From: Owenia fusiformis
Lineage: Eukaryota; Annelida; Polychaeta; Sabellida; Oweniidae
Direction: 5' to 3'
NCBI GenBank assembly: GCA_903813345.2
Contig: CAIIXF020000002.1
Span: forward strand, 472,001-536,000
DNA length: 64,000 nt
Shown here: positions 11,359-23,200 of the stretch, one piece after another
Position numbering within the stretch: the first letter of the stretch is position 1
How the letters are laid out: every line of letters starts with the position of its first letter
The notes under the pieces: model-generated
What the model was told of the DNA's origin: nothing
What the model saw: the letters and a program-made list of their open reading frames with translations, nothing else
Databases searched by the model: none
Translations under genes and position numbers: made by a program

Positions 11359-12513
11359 GGAGATTGGCTGTGTATGATCTGGATTTTGAGGCCCTGTGAT
11401 CGGAGGATGATATCCGCTACATCACAGATAATTATATGGTGTTTTCATTAACTGATGTATGAACTGGAATATACATAAAAAGGGTATACACAGCAGGGCC
11501 GCAGCCCGCTTTCAACCAGCTGAGGGGGGGGGGCTGCGATCGTAGTGTTTTAAAAGTTGGTGCAACCTCTTTCAAAATTGAGCTAGAAACTTCAAAAAGC
11601 ATTCTAAACCTCTCATCTATTTTTGGTTGTATTGTTTGGGTGGGGTTGAGATCGCACCAACCGCAACCCCCTGTTTTAACTCCTGCATTAATGTTAATTC
11701 AAATGCCTTTGAATTCGCAAGATAGAAACCACAAGGCAATACCTCAAACAGCTTCGAAAATCTCTCAAAATTGATAACAAATAGTTTTCGTCACTTTTTT
11801 ATAATCAATCAGACTATATTTGTTAAAGTTAAATTTCAAAAAATATATTTCAATTTTTGAATTTCTCTTGTAAAAACGAATTTCACCCAAAACATATTTT
11901 GACACCTATTTCATCTTGGTAAATCTCAGTCTCAATAAAGGAACCCTTGATTAAACATGGTATTTTTTGAGTAAACTAGACTGTATTTCGTATTTCATAT
12001 AAAAAAAAATTCTAAAAATGTTCTTATTAACATAAAATTATTTTGGCAAAACACAATTTTTACCCAAAACCTTACTTAGACACCTATTTCATCTTGGCAA
12101 ATCTCAGTATCAACGAAGGGACCATTTACCTTTCAATTAAATACTATGGTTAAGCTGCTCATCAAAATATGTTAACGGTGTCATCATGTTTTGGACACAC
12201 TCGTTTTAGTCGATATTGTATGCAAATCACAAAGAAAAAAACTATTAAGCTCCCAAAATCCCCCTAGTTGATTAAACATGGTATATTTTGACTTTGGAGA
12301 GAGTCAATTAGACTGTATTTTATATAACAAATTTTCAAAAATATTTTCATCAATTTAATTTTTTTTGCAAAAATACATTTTTTACCCAAAAACTCACTCT
12401 GACACCTATTTAATCTTGGCAAATCTAAGTATCAATAAAGAAACCCTTTACCTTTCATTTGACAACCATGGTTAAGGTGATTGTCAAAATGTAAGCTGTA
12501 ATCTTATTTTCAC
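11359..12513. repeat. AT-rich region with diverged long tandem repeats
   Basis: The text GACACCTATTTCATCTTGG occurs at about 11910, 12089 and 12401, each time followed by AAATCTCAGT-like and AAAGGAACCC-like segments. Spacing is about 180 then 310 bp. The block follows a G-rich tract at 11524-11532. No protein is encoded. Confidence 0.6.
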
Positions 12514-12566
12514 ACTCAATCGGCCAGGCGCTGGCCAATGGATCGGAGCATATGTGACCCAGGCAT
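12514..12566. mobile_element. Right-end fragment of the 140-bp Harbinger-like MITE family
   Basis: CACTCAATCGGCCAGGCGCT then GGATCGGAGCATATGTGACC, ending CAGGCA|TAA. This matches one arm of the full-length copies at 38311-38450 and 52801-52940. The TAA after the end fits the TWA target preference of PIF/Harbinger elements. Confidence 0.75.
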
Positions 12567-15464
12567 AAGGATAGTACACTCACCGTGCTTTACAATGCTC
12601 CTACCTCGATCACGCATGCTCGAACTTTTAGACTTACGAACTAAGTGCTTCTGCGTATAGTAAATCGACTACAATTAGGAAAGCTTAGAACGTGTCGAGT
12701 AAGACATTAGTCAATATTGTTATTCACTCAATTAAAATGGTAGATTGGTGAAGTACATGTTCAAAACTATATGTCTGTTCACAAAAACATATAAATATAA
12801 CACGAAAAATGAGGCTTTTCTACGTTGGTCATTTACGTATCCCATTTTATCCTTCGATTTTAGCTCTAAAGGTATCACTATATGAACAAGCACAGTGTGT
12901 TGTGTATAATTTGACTTAAATTTGGTGAATGGATTTGTTTATTGTTTGACATAAATCGAGTTTCTCAAATGGTATGTTCAATTCATTTTACACTGTATGG
13001 AATGGTATTACAATAATTACAGTGTACATGTTTCGCACAACGTTTTAGCTACCCGTATCAAAATCCGTGAACGCATCGATGGAGTAAAGTGTACTCAATA
13101 CGTTTGTCTTACCGATACGAACATACTAGAAAACGTATCTACATAGGCACAATGACACGCAGTATAAATAACAGTTATTTGGTTTTTTTGTTACATATCA
13201 ATGGCAAAAGTAACATAAGAAGTAATAGAGAGATTTCGCACGGCGTGAAAGTACAACTTATAACGTATGCTTATACTTATAAGAAAACGTACAAGGTGTT
13301 TCATAATGTGGGCTTTTCGTCAGGAAAGATCTTCTCGGACTGTAATAAATAAAGGTCAAAGGGATGCCATTTGTACTTTCTTGAATTGTAGCATGTTTAG
13401 TTGATCCAAATGTGTTTGTCTAGAATAAAATAAGCTCATATATAGTACATATGTTATAGACCTATCTCTTCTCAAATTGACTTTTGGAGATGCTCGTTAT
13501 GATAAACCTTGTGTGTCATTTGTCGAGCTACTGAATGGGTCGTTTCCAGGAGTTGCTAGAACCTACTGGTTTGATTGGTGTTTCAAATTGATGGTTAAAA
13601 TATTTGATTGGATACTGTTCCTACTCAGCCAATTAATTTTAAAAAATGCTTGCGGTCAATTTTTCCACACACATGTAGGTAAAGCTTTATACGGAGATCC
13701 AACTGTATACGTTTATCTTCTACATATATATCCCGTTTTGTAAATTCACTGAACTAATACTGATCATGAAAACTTTGAAATAATCAACTTGTTTATGAAA
13801 TGTCTCGCTTTAAAGCCCCCGATAAATCGGGCTACGTATACCGCCGTGTTTACATTAGGGGATTAGAAGAGTTTATTTTTACTTTAGGTATGTAAGCAAT
13901 ATCAATATTAGGCCTTCATGCATGTACTCGTGTGTACAATCAGCATGCCCTTCAATATTATATAAGCCAGGCTATTCAAGTACAACACAATGCACACTAG
14001 TATTTATGTGTGTACTACATTGGAATACAGTTCCCTGGGAAACAAAACACAAATACTTTTTATATGTTCAAAATGAGCAATTTGATTGATGCATACACTT
14101 AATACCTTCATATATAAACATCTACAAAGTATATCTAATTGTCATTTTCAATTCCAATGGTGAAACTTGCCTGGTTACGATTATACGGGAAATCAACACG
14201 GGACGATAGTTGTACATCTTCCTGGCTTACCTCTGAAGCCTGTACCCTGTAATCTCTTTATATAGGTTAGCGAGAGCGCTGCGCCTGCGCAGTTTTAAAT
14301 TTTGGCGCACACTTTAAGACTCACTTTAAAGGATCGTGGGCTTTGTTTTCAGTTTTATGTTGCTTATACCTTCTACTAATAGAATAGAGGACAAAACCTT
14401 TCAGAAATTTTGCCATACGGTCTCAGTTCTAATAGATACGTTGCTATACTTGGAAATTCTGAACCAAAAATAAAATTGATGACGTCACAATTTATGCAAA
14501 TTAGATAATTTGCATTATTGAATATCAGAAATTTATTGGAAATTTAATGAGGTTTAATTTGGTACCAATATCATCTCTATAGACCGAATGCCGCCATAAA
14601 AGTACTATGGGACATTAGTTGGCAATGTTAACAAATGAATTCATTAAATAGACACCCTAGGGATTACAAAAATGTATGTAACTTATTCACACCTTATGGG
14701 TGCACGGGAACCCCTCGTTCCTACTATACTATGCCTGTATTGGTTTTTGCCAACAACATACTACAAACTGCTATGGTTCATGACTCGTAAGAAAGGCTGT
14801 GGGATGTATGTGTATGCATTTGAATCAGAATTGGTCGACAAAATTAAAGAAAATGAAATGATGAATTTTTCATGTTTGTAGCCTGGCATGAGCCAGGCGA
14901 GGCAGCTGTGTCACATTTTACAGAACAATATTTATCTAAACTTTTTTTTCAAACTAATTATACATGGAGGCAATATAAATACTATTACATGATATAACAC
15001 TATTAAATGGTTAGAATTGGGATACGGGTCAGGATTTTAAATCAAAGGTCAAGGTCAGGCGCATGACTCTTAATAACGCATTTTTTCGTAACAGTTTTAT
15101 TAATGACAAGTCCTCGGCTGCAATAACGTATTTTAGTACAACGTTTACAAGTAAATCATTGCATGAGTACAATAATTAAGAGCTACACGTTTAGCAATGC
15201 CAGTGGGTTTAAAGAGACTCTATTGAGACTTCTCTGTGGCATTTTTTCTTTATTCCTTTTTGTTTTGACCATAACATTAACTAACTACTCAATATGCAAC
15301 TTTTCACCACGTAGAATTTTAAAATATTGAGTTTGAAAATTCCATTTTTATAATGGAGCTCAATGGGAAAAACTACATAAGTTGAATTATTTTCAAACGT
15401 AGTGTAATTTTGGTACTGATTTGATTTTTCAATGAAAATCATTTCTATAGTGTATAGTCCGTTT
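12567..15464. other. No gene recognised
   Basis: Two open frames stand out slightly (13089-13352, 87 codons; 13477-13743, 88 codons), both plus strand, but I recognise no domain, no splice frame and no homologue-like motif. A short palindrome (GCCTGGC...GCCAGGC) lies near 14881. The rest appears non-coding. Confidence 0.45.
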
Positions 15465-15934
15465 TAGAGGTGTGAATTTTTAATCGATCATCGATTAATT
15501 GATCGACACAAGTTTAATCGATTAAGATTTTTAATACTCAATTAACTGATTCTCAAAAAGATAATCTTCAATATCCTGCTGTGAGTAACCTTACTTGATT
15601 TCACTGACTGATTGAGACCTAATTTGTCAGGATGACATGCCAAGCTTAAAACTCAAACTGCCAAACAAGCTTAGCCTAAGCCCGACGGTTACCTCTTTTT
15701 TGTGTTTCACTGATACATCTTATATTGATATACAGTATACGTACTCGTATATATTAAATAGAGGTATGCAATCAAATCAAACAAATGCATTTTTGCATAC
15801 TACTAAAGAATTAGAAAATTGAAGGGAAATTATGTCAGATCTCCATCGTTTATGTTAGAATGATTAATCGATGATTAATCGATTAAAATATTTTGTTAAT
15901 CGATTAAGTGATTTACCAACAGTGCACACCTCTA
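15465..15934. mobile_element. hAT-like MITE with 8-bp target duplication
   Basis: Ends TAGAGGTGTGAATTTTTAAT and GTGCACACCTCTA are inverted copies; both subterminal regions are rich in TTAATCGATTAA-type palindromes. Flanks GTCCGTTT (15457-15464) and GTCAGTTT (15935-15942) match at 7 of 8 bases. Length is 470 bp, with no transposase. TAGAGGTGNGCA ends plus an 8-bp duplication are typical of hAT elements. Confidence 0.8.
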
Positions 15935-16194
15935 GTCAGTTTAAATAATACAATTGCTATATTTCTTTACTGAACAGTGCAATCATTTATTTATTTTTCA
16001 ACAGTAATGCAAACTACATATTATACAGTTAGTAAAATATTAAAATAATTCTATTAAAATTAAAGCATTGAGATGATACTTAAATAATTACATATTATAT
16101 TGATAGGCATATTATATTATAGGATTTAAGCCAATGACTCAATGCATTGTAGATGATTAAATTTAACATATGTCCTGATTCTAGACTATGAACG

Positions 16195-16760
16195 AGGGTG
16201 CATGGTAGTCCGAATTTTGCTGTAACTCGAAAAGTAGTCGAGCGATTTTGTTCATATTTGGTATATGAATACTATAAGCATGGCACACTGTCTAATGACT
16301 CTTCTGGTAGAAGGCGGCCATTTTGAAAAATGGCGGCCATTTTAACGTATTTTACTATAACACGAAAAGTAGTGGAGCGATTTTGTTCATATTTGGTATG
16401 TGAATACTATAAGCATGGCACACTGTCTAATGACACTTTTGGTAGAAGGCAGCCATTTTGAAAAATGGCCGTCATTTTAACGTATTTTACTATAAATCGA
16501 AAAGTAGTAGAGCGATTTTGTTCATATTTGATGCGTGAATACTATAAGCGTGGCACACTGTCTAATGACACTTTTGGTAGAAGTTGGCCATTTTGAAAAA
16601 TGGCTGCCATTTTTGCTGTATACTTTGTTTGTAAAAATGCCAGCCATGGCTGTTCGATTGGATTTGCTACACTTTGGTGTTGCTGTTGTCTAGTTGAAGG
16701 ATGGATGGACGGACAAATGGAGGGGTCTCTATAGCTTATCCCCTAATCTTCGTTGGATTG
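16195..16760 (+). repeat. AAAATGGCGGC-type repeat block (copy 2), three tandem units
   Basis: Three units of about 140 bp. Each contains a GTAGTGGAGCGATTTTGTTC-like segment, a GGCACACTGTCTAATGACAC-like segment and a palindrome of the form GGCCATTTTGAAAAATGGC. The block ends with GGATGGATGGACGGACAAAT and CTCTATAGCTTATCCC. The inverted relative at 42110-42835 ends with a similar GACGGACGGAC run, so the run appears to be the true end of this element family. Confidence 0.8.
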
Positions 16761-17382
16761 AACAATTGTGAATATGGTTTGTTGGACAAATAAAACTGAT
16801 TGAATGTCTAAAAGCAAATAATGAAGTGGTAATTTATTTAAAATCATTAAAATCTCAAACATGCTTGCTGTGGTCTAGTCACTTAATTCCTAAATGTCAC
16901 GTAATTAGTATCTATATACCTTATTAGATGCAGTGAAGGAGTTAAATCATTGGGATATGAATAAATCATGCAAAACATATTTTGTACATATTTCACATCA
17001 TTTAGGGTTACCCAGTAGTTTACAAGCTGACCTTTGCAAAATATATTTCACTTACTATCCTCATTCGCTATCACGCTATCTAGTTTCTTTCCAAATTGGC
17101 CTGGATTGCCTGGTTTATTGGTTTTAGCGAACTGTCCATTTCGTCGAACCATCATTTTGCTAAGGTTGTTTGAGATAAATATACAATATTCAGTTACATA
17201 TAACTGTACAGCAACTTTATGCAAGGGAAGGTAATACATAAAGTACATGAAGTATTGACCCACTTGTCTCAGTGAATCTTATAAATAGTGCATAAAGTTT
17301 TTTCTATGCAATCATTGGCTCACAGTTACTTATAGTGTGAGTTATTTTATTTCTATACAGTGTGGAATGTTTAATTTCAGTT
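16761..17382. other. No gene recognised
   Basis: AT-rich spacer up to the truncated 5' end of the Ngaro-like element. Short open frames at 16933-17127 and 17034-17263 have no recognisable content. Confidence 0.5.
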
Positions 17383-18422
17383 TTCAAAACATTGTTGTTT
17401 ATCTCGACGATTTCTGCCTAGTTTACCCTACATATAAGGAGTGTCAAGAAGCAAGGGACACATTGATTGGATTGATCAGGTCCCTTGGTCTGAGCATAAA
17501 CTGGTCAAAAGTGGAAGGACCTACACAGGTTCTAACTTTCTTAGGCATAAACATTGATACTATAAAAATGCAACTGACATTGCCAGAGGAAAATCTAAAT
17601 AGCTTGAAAGCATTACTCATCGAATTTTCAAGCAAAAAACGCGCCGCTAGATCCCAGCTTGAATCATTGGCTGGTAAACTTCATTGGGCAACCCAGGTCG
17701 TCAAAGGGGGTAGGCATTTCCTCCAACGGATCCTGGATACCATACGATCACTCAAACGCAGCAAACACAAATACATGCTAGGGACTCAATTCTATAAGGA
17801 CATAGACTGGTGGATTAAGTACATAGACACATTCCATGGAAAATCTTTAATAATGGACAACAATCCAGTTGTGACTGTCGAGCTGGATGCTTGCAATACT
17901 GGAGCAGGATTATACTATGATGGAGATTGGGCATATATAAATTTCCATCGTGATACCCCTTCTCTTAAGGATTACCATATCAATTATAAGGAGATACTCT
18001 CTGCATACTTCTCTGTATTGAGATGGGGGCACACATGGTCAAATAAGAAGGTTCAACTTGCAACCGATTCTTCTGTTGCAATGGCAGTGATCAACTATGG
18101 GAGGTCTCGACATCCTGTTATTATGGATATACTAAGACATATGTTCTGGATATCAGTGACTTACAACTTTGATCTAAGAGCACACCATGTCAAGGGACTA
18201 AATAATGTGATGGCAGATACAATCTCCAGACTTCATGAACCCCATGCCCTCCTATCCTTGGAAGCCTTGTTATACCCTGGCCGCTTCCCTTATTCAGGAA
18301 TGTCTGTTATGGACTTAATACCACACATGAGTTTTAATTCTCTGTTTTCCATTCTGCCGCAGGTCCGCAACTGGCTGAGCTGGAAGAAGAATTGGATAAC
18401 ACAATCGCTACGCTACGCATGA
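17337..18422 (+). CDS. Ngaro-like RT C-terminus plus RNase H
   Basis: The frame opens in flanking sequence; recognisable coding begins near 17383 at NIVVYLDDF, the catalytic block of reverse transcriptase. It continues through FLGINID and the connection region, then an RNase H domain with VELDACNTGAG, NYKEILSAYF, LATDSSVAMAV and a final HVKGLNNVMADTISR. The stop is at 18420-18422. The last 31 bases overlap the start of the recombinase frame, as is common in YR retroelements. The RT fingers and most of the palm are absent, so it cannot be active by itself. Confidence 0.85.
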   Translation: MSYFISIQCGMFNFSFQNIVVYLDDFCLVYPTYKECQEARDTLIGLIRSLGLSINWSKVEGPTQVLTFLGINIDTIKMQLTLPEENLNSLKALLIEFSSKKRAARSQLESLAGKLHWATQVVKGGRHFLQRILDTIRSLKRSKHKYMLGTQFYKDIDWWIKYIDTFHGKSLIMDNNPVVTVELDACNTGAGLYYDGDWAYINFHRDTPSLKDYHINYKEILSAYFSVLRWGHTWSNKKVQLATDSSVAMAVINYGRSRHPVIMDILRHMFWISVTYNFDLRAHHVKGLNNVMADTISRLHEPHALLSLEALLYPGRFPYSGMSVMDLIPHMSFNSLFSILPQVRNWLSWKKNWITQSLRYA

Positions 18423-19344
18423 ATTGCTACACCCCCTCTACCAGATCAACATATGCAGCCCAGCTCCAAAAATATCTTGTATTTTGTAACAATATGGGTT
18501 ACAACCCAGTACCAGTTAATCAATTACACCTGGAACGCTATGTTGCTTCATTAGCTGGGGTCATTACTCCAGCATCAGTGAAACTGTATCTTAATGTTGT
18601 CAGGCTACTCCACTTGGAAAGTGGTTATGCAAACCCATTAAATAACAATTATAGGCTGGACACCATCATTTTGGGTCTCACAAAGACCCTAGGCAGGAAA
18701 CCAATTAGGAAATCTGCTATTACTCCAACTCATTTGCTGGACATTAAGAAGCAACTAAATATGGATGATCCCCTTCATGTGGTTTTCTGGGGTGTCTGTT
18801 TAGTTGCTTTCTATGGCCTGTTTAGGAGATCTAATGTGTTGCCTTCAGAGTTTGACAATAGCAAACATTTGTGCAGGAGAGATGTAACATTTTTTCCCTG
18901 GGGGGTCTTACTTAATGTGAAATGGTCAAAGACTATTCAGTCTGGAGAGAGAATCTTGCAAGTGCCGCTTACTGAGATCAAAGGCCACCCCCTTTGCCCA
19001 GTATCTGCACTACTATCTGCCCTTGCTATTACTTTCCCCTCCAGCCCAGACTACCCCCTCTTACGTTGCCCAGAGGTAAACCTTTTCCCCCCTCCCTGTT
19101 CTCATCTCTCCTGGGCACATGCTTAGCTAAGGCAGGTTATGACCGTACTTGTTTTTCACCTCATTCCTTTAGGAGGGGAGGCGCATCTTGGGCTCTACAA
19201 AGAGGCCTTCCCCCTAATGTCATCCAGATTCTGGGTGACTGGAAGTCAGACGCATATAAGGTTTATCTTGAATTACCTGTAGCTTCAAAAGTAGAGATGG
19301 CAAAATCTTTTTCAACTAACCTACCTTCTACTACTTCTACTTAA
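18392..19344 (+). pseudogene. Ngaro-like tyrosine recombinase, frameshifted
   Basis: The first frame (18392-19126) carries the N-terminal SAM-like region (TPSTRSTYAAQLQKYLVFC) and the first catalytic Arg in AFYGLFRRSN. A single frame change near 19070-19100 moves the reading into the frame that ends at 19342-19344, which supplies HSFRRGGAS (His-x-x-Arg), GDWKSD and the nucleophile region YKVYLE. All catalytic positions are therefore present but in two frames. Phage-integrase-type recombinases use the Tyr to integrate circular cDNA without a target duplication. Confidence 0.85.
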
Positions 19345-19360
19345 CATCAAGTTTGGGTTC

Positions 19361-19585
19361 GGAGGTCATAATATTATATGCTATTATGTAACTACTTTAA
19401 TGCAATGTACTGTTATGTATTTTCTATTGTATTATTACGTAACATCTATTAATTAACGCATTATAATATTATGTAACTTCTATTGTAGTTTATTGTTTTA
19501 GTTTAGTTAGGTACAATAAACTATTTGACAAACTACTGTAGTTTTTTGCGTCTATTTTTCGTATTTGGCATTATTGGGAATTTAA
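19361..19585 (+). repeat. Ngaro-like B1 repeat
   Basis: Direct repeat of 19784-20008, starting GGAGGTCATAATATTATATG and ending TATTGGGAATTTAA. One difference is visible: TTTGACAAACTA here, TTTGACCAACTA in B2. Confidence 0.85.
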
Positions 19586-19783
19586 GTTTAATTTCAGTTG
19601 AAATAGATTTAAATTATAGAGGTTGCCATCTGGTTCTGCAGTTCATGCAAAGGTCATGAACTTTTAATTATGTCTACATCATCTAATCACTTCAGCTACT
19701 GCAGCCAAGCACTAAACATGTACTATTTTTAGCTAATGCTCCCTCCCACCCTCCCCTTAATTGAATTAGGGTGTACTGGACTG

Positions 19784-20008
19784 GGAGGTCATAATATTAT
19801 ATGCTATTATGTAACTACTTTAATGCAATGTACTGTTATGTATTTTCTATTGTATTATTACGTAACATCTATTAATTAACGCATTATAATATTATGTAAC
19901 TTCTATTGTAGTTTATTGTTTTAGTTTAGTTAGGTACAATAAACTATTTGACCAACTACTGTAGTTTTTTGCGTCTATTTTTCGTATTTGGCATTATTGG
20001 GAATTTAA
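19784..20008 (+). repeat. Ngaro-like B2 repeat, 3' end of element
   Basis: Second copy of the 225-bp repeat. The sequence after it (AGAGTGTATAAAC) is unrelated to that after B1, so the element ends at 20008. Confidence 0.85.
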
Positions 20009-20012
20009 AGAG

Positions 20013-20150
20013 TGTATAAACTTTTACAGTTTCAAGCAGGTTTTAGTGTTTTCTGACCAATGATATATTCAGACTTATTCATTTCACGAGTATGTAATAC
20101 TGACCTACATATCTGTATAGCATATCTTTAACACTCAGTGCATACCTACA
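20013..20150 (+). promoter_or_regulatory. Presumed promoter/5' UTR of the 15-PGDH-like gene
   Basis: Only 142 bp separate the end of the Ngaro-like element from the start codon. This stretch contains GTATAAAC (20014-20021), a CCAAT-like ACCAAT (about 20057) and no upstream ATG in frame without a stop. If the transcription start lies further upstream it would be inside the Ngaro B2 repeat. There may also be an untranslated first exon elsewhere; the sequence does not decide. Confidence 0.3.
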
Positions 20151-20243
20151 ATGAAAATCGAAGGAGGGGTTGCCATAGTAACCGGGGGAGCGCGAGGAAT
20201 TGGTAAATCGCTAGTGACGTCTCTACTCAAGCTTGGAGCAAAA
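20151..20243 (+). CDS. 15-PGDH-like exon 1: Rossmann cofactor loop
   Basis: 31 codons, starting MKIEGGVAIVTGGARGIGKS and ending GAK at donor AAA|GTAAGT. It holds the TGxxxGxG glycine motif. The ATG is the first in frame after stops in the preceding sequence and gives the N-terminus usual for this SDR group. Confidence 0.88.
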
Positions 20244-23200
20244 GTAAGTTTTATCTACTGTCAATGTTCAAGTGATTTGTACATTCACAATATCGACCCA
20301 GTACAAACAATTACTTTTTAATTTGCTTTGATATAACTGTTGTTTTCTTGAAAATGAAAGGAAACCCCAACTTTTTTATCTCAATATACAAGGGTCATGT
20401 TTTCGGAGGTTTTTGATACCGAGTTTATCCAAAGGGAAATATGTGTATCTCTGAGAGTGGATTAATTTGAAATTGATATTAAAGTGTCTCACATATGCGA
20501 TCAAAACTTGCAATGCAAACATGTTAGTCTACTTTACTGCCCCCCCCCCCCTCCTTGCTGTAACAAGGAACACAAAACACATTAAAACGTAAACATAAAC
20601 CAATAAGTCACTTCACTATGAAAGTGAGGGGTGTTAGCAAATGTGTATTAGCGTCGATAAATTGCCTTTTCGTTCAATCATTCACTGTGTCAACTTACTA
20701 ACCCTTGCATATCGTGCTCACTCAAGTATTGAATAATTTTTTTATAATCTTAATGTTTGTGGTTTATAAAAAAAATTGATATATTTTAGCCAGAAATACA
20801 TTCATAAATATATTCATCCAAATAGCACTAGAATGCGGGAAGAAAGAGCAATAGTGACAAAATGCAGACAGAATTTTCCGTAAGGGTTTCAAACATTTCT
20901 GGACACAATCATGCATGTACTTAATGTGTACTGTTATTTTTAGTGCTGTATTTATAGATATAATTTCACGTATTAAAATCATATTTTCCAGCAATGACTT
21001 CAAATTTGGAACCACCCCCATACCACATTTTCTTCAATAACTCGAAACATGTATAAACACTTCCCATGTGCATGTAAATTCAGATTTCACGAACTCTTTC
21101 CCATTCGAGTACCTCATACACCCCTGCATGGATCTCGAGTTGGCTTCGCCTTTTATACGTGAGCCGATTCGCATCGCAAACGCTGATTGGATAAAGATTG
21201 CGCGAATCTTTAAGTATTTTGACATATTGTTATGGTCTTATGGTTTTTGTGACGGCGGTTGGTGGTTGGTAGTTGGCGGCTGGCGTCTGAAACAAATTCT
21301 TACAAAATCAAATAACTAAATAACTAATACTTTTTAGACTTCATTTGCTTCCAAAATCATTTAAACGATCTCAGAAGTTCAAATCCTACTTTGTATTTGA
21401 GATTTGACCTTCACTGACCTTCTCGAGGTAAAACATGTATTTTATCAACTACTTGCTTCAAATTGACCATTTTTCAAAATCATCTTTAAGTTTTCTTAAA
21501 CATGTTCTTCAGGTTGGCTAATCAAATCACAAAATATTTTTTTCTTCTTTCCACAACCTTTATTTTACTATAACCAGGACGTTTCGAATCCTTTTAGACT
21601 TCGAAACGTCCTGGTTATAGTAAAATAAAGGTTGTGGAAAGAAGAAAAAAATATTTTGTCATCTTTAAGTTCTAAGCAGCTCAAATCTTACTTATTTTAA
21701 ATTTGACCAGATATGTGATGACATTTTGTCATGTCAACGCCTTGTATAACAGGTTCAGGACCTCGCCAAAAAGGTTCATGGATATATGGCCTCCGGTTTT
21801 TAAAAATCATTTTTTACCCGAATTATTTGGATCAAAACGCGAATTGGAATTGCTTGAAAATCGCACCATCTCTATGTAGTCCAGGAAAATTCACCAAAAA
21901 TACAGTGGGAATATTTGAGAGAACAGGAAAAATCCGCCCACGGCCAAGAAAACAAAACTGGACATAAATATTCTAAAATATTTCCACGGTTGAAACCAAG
22001 ATTGGTATTGGATAAACATATTATCCTATAGTCGGTTCAGGATATTGGAATTATCCCTTGGCAAATATAATATATTTTCCTTCGGGACCTGCGGCCCTCG
22101 GGCAGATATATTATATTTGCCTCGGGATAATCCTAATATCCTGAACCTCATAAAGGATAATCTCTATAAACTCGGCCAAGTATTAATTATATAACAGTAC
22201 AAGAGGGAGAAGGAATTCATCAGGTCCATAATTCTACACGTTCACGTGCAAGTTAAAAAACGAGTATCTTAAACGTATTTAGAACTACGCCTTTGTACCA
22301 GCGACACACTTTCACAGATGCGTCTTTACAATGAAACACAATAACGAAAATTGCAACTTTGGGATCTTGAAAAAAGTTGCAATATCCTTAGCTTCCATGT
22401 TAGAATAGGTTTCGACGTTCAACTAAAAACACTATATAAAATTACTATCTATACACCATCAATGCAAATATATGCTTTCTTCGAGAATACATAATGCGGG
22501 TCTGGGAATGCGGGGTATCACATTTATTGCAACACACCTTGCAACAATGTCTTATGAGGGTAATTTCTTATACTGAGAAGTTTTTCATCTTTTGAAATTA
22601 AATACTTGTAGCTACAAAAAGCGAATTTGTTTGAGCAGTCCTAGCTGACATATTATAAAGAAAACAATATTTACACCAGGGTATTAGACTGTCAATTTGG
22701 AATTTCGAAGCTTAGCCAAGCATCAGCTTTCTAGCAAAGATCATCAAAAAAAAGATTTTATCAAAGTCTTGATACAAACGGGTTGAGGTAAAAGGGTGTA
22801 TACACTGGCAGGCGAAATGGTTGAAATGGAGGCGAAACGGCCGAATTGCGTGAAATGGTTGAAATGAAAATGATTAATGAACTTAAAGAAGGTCAGGCAA
22901 ATTGATCGAAATGCTTGAAATGGCGAAACTACAATCGCAAGTAGCGAAACAGTAAATTGAAACGAAAAACGTGCGTGTTCGAATCAGATTGGCTTTTTCT
23001 TGAAGCTGGTGTTCCTCAAGGGTCTTTATTAGGCCCTTTAGTATTTCTTTTTTATATTAATGATATAGTAGCATCAATGGAAACAGATATTAACTTATTT
23101 GCAGATGATACATCTCTAATGGAGATTGTATCAGACCCATTAATTAGTACAAATAAGATACAACGGGATTTGGCACGCCTGGAAGCATGGTCCAAAACAT

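Larger units (their letters stand above)
17383..20008 (+). mobile_element. Ngaro-like tyrosine-recombinase retroelement, 5'-truncated
   Basis: The element runs from inside the reverse transcriptase active site through RNase H and a tyrosine recombinase to a B1-A2-B2 terminus. B1 (19361-19585) and B2 (19784-20008) are 225-bp direct repeats that differ at about one base. The roughly 200-bp stretch between them is the A2 position. This split-direct-repeat layout, with no methyltransferase-like domain after RNase H, fits Ngaro rather than DIRS1. The A1 repeat and everything upstream of the YLDD motif are missing. Near-identical B copies imply a recent insertion. It ends 142 bp before the start codon of the 15-PGDH-like gene. 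Confidence 0.8.

Noticed and set aside
13089-13743. Two open frames of 87 and 88 codons
   Set aside because: No family motif, no neighbouring exon-like sequence, and lengths are within chance for this much AT-rich DNA.
19361-20008. The two 225-bp direct repeats as LTRs of a short element
   Set aside because: They lie on the same side of the coding region with a ~200-bp spacer, and the neighbouring genes are RNase H and a tyrosine recombinase, which fits the B1-A2-B2 end of Ngaro elements.
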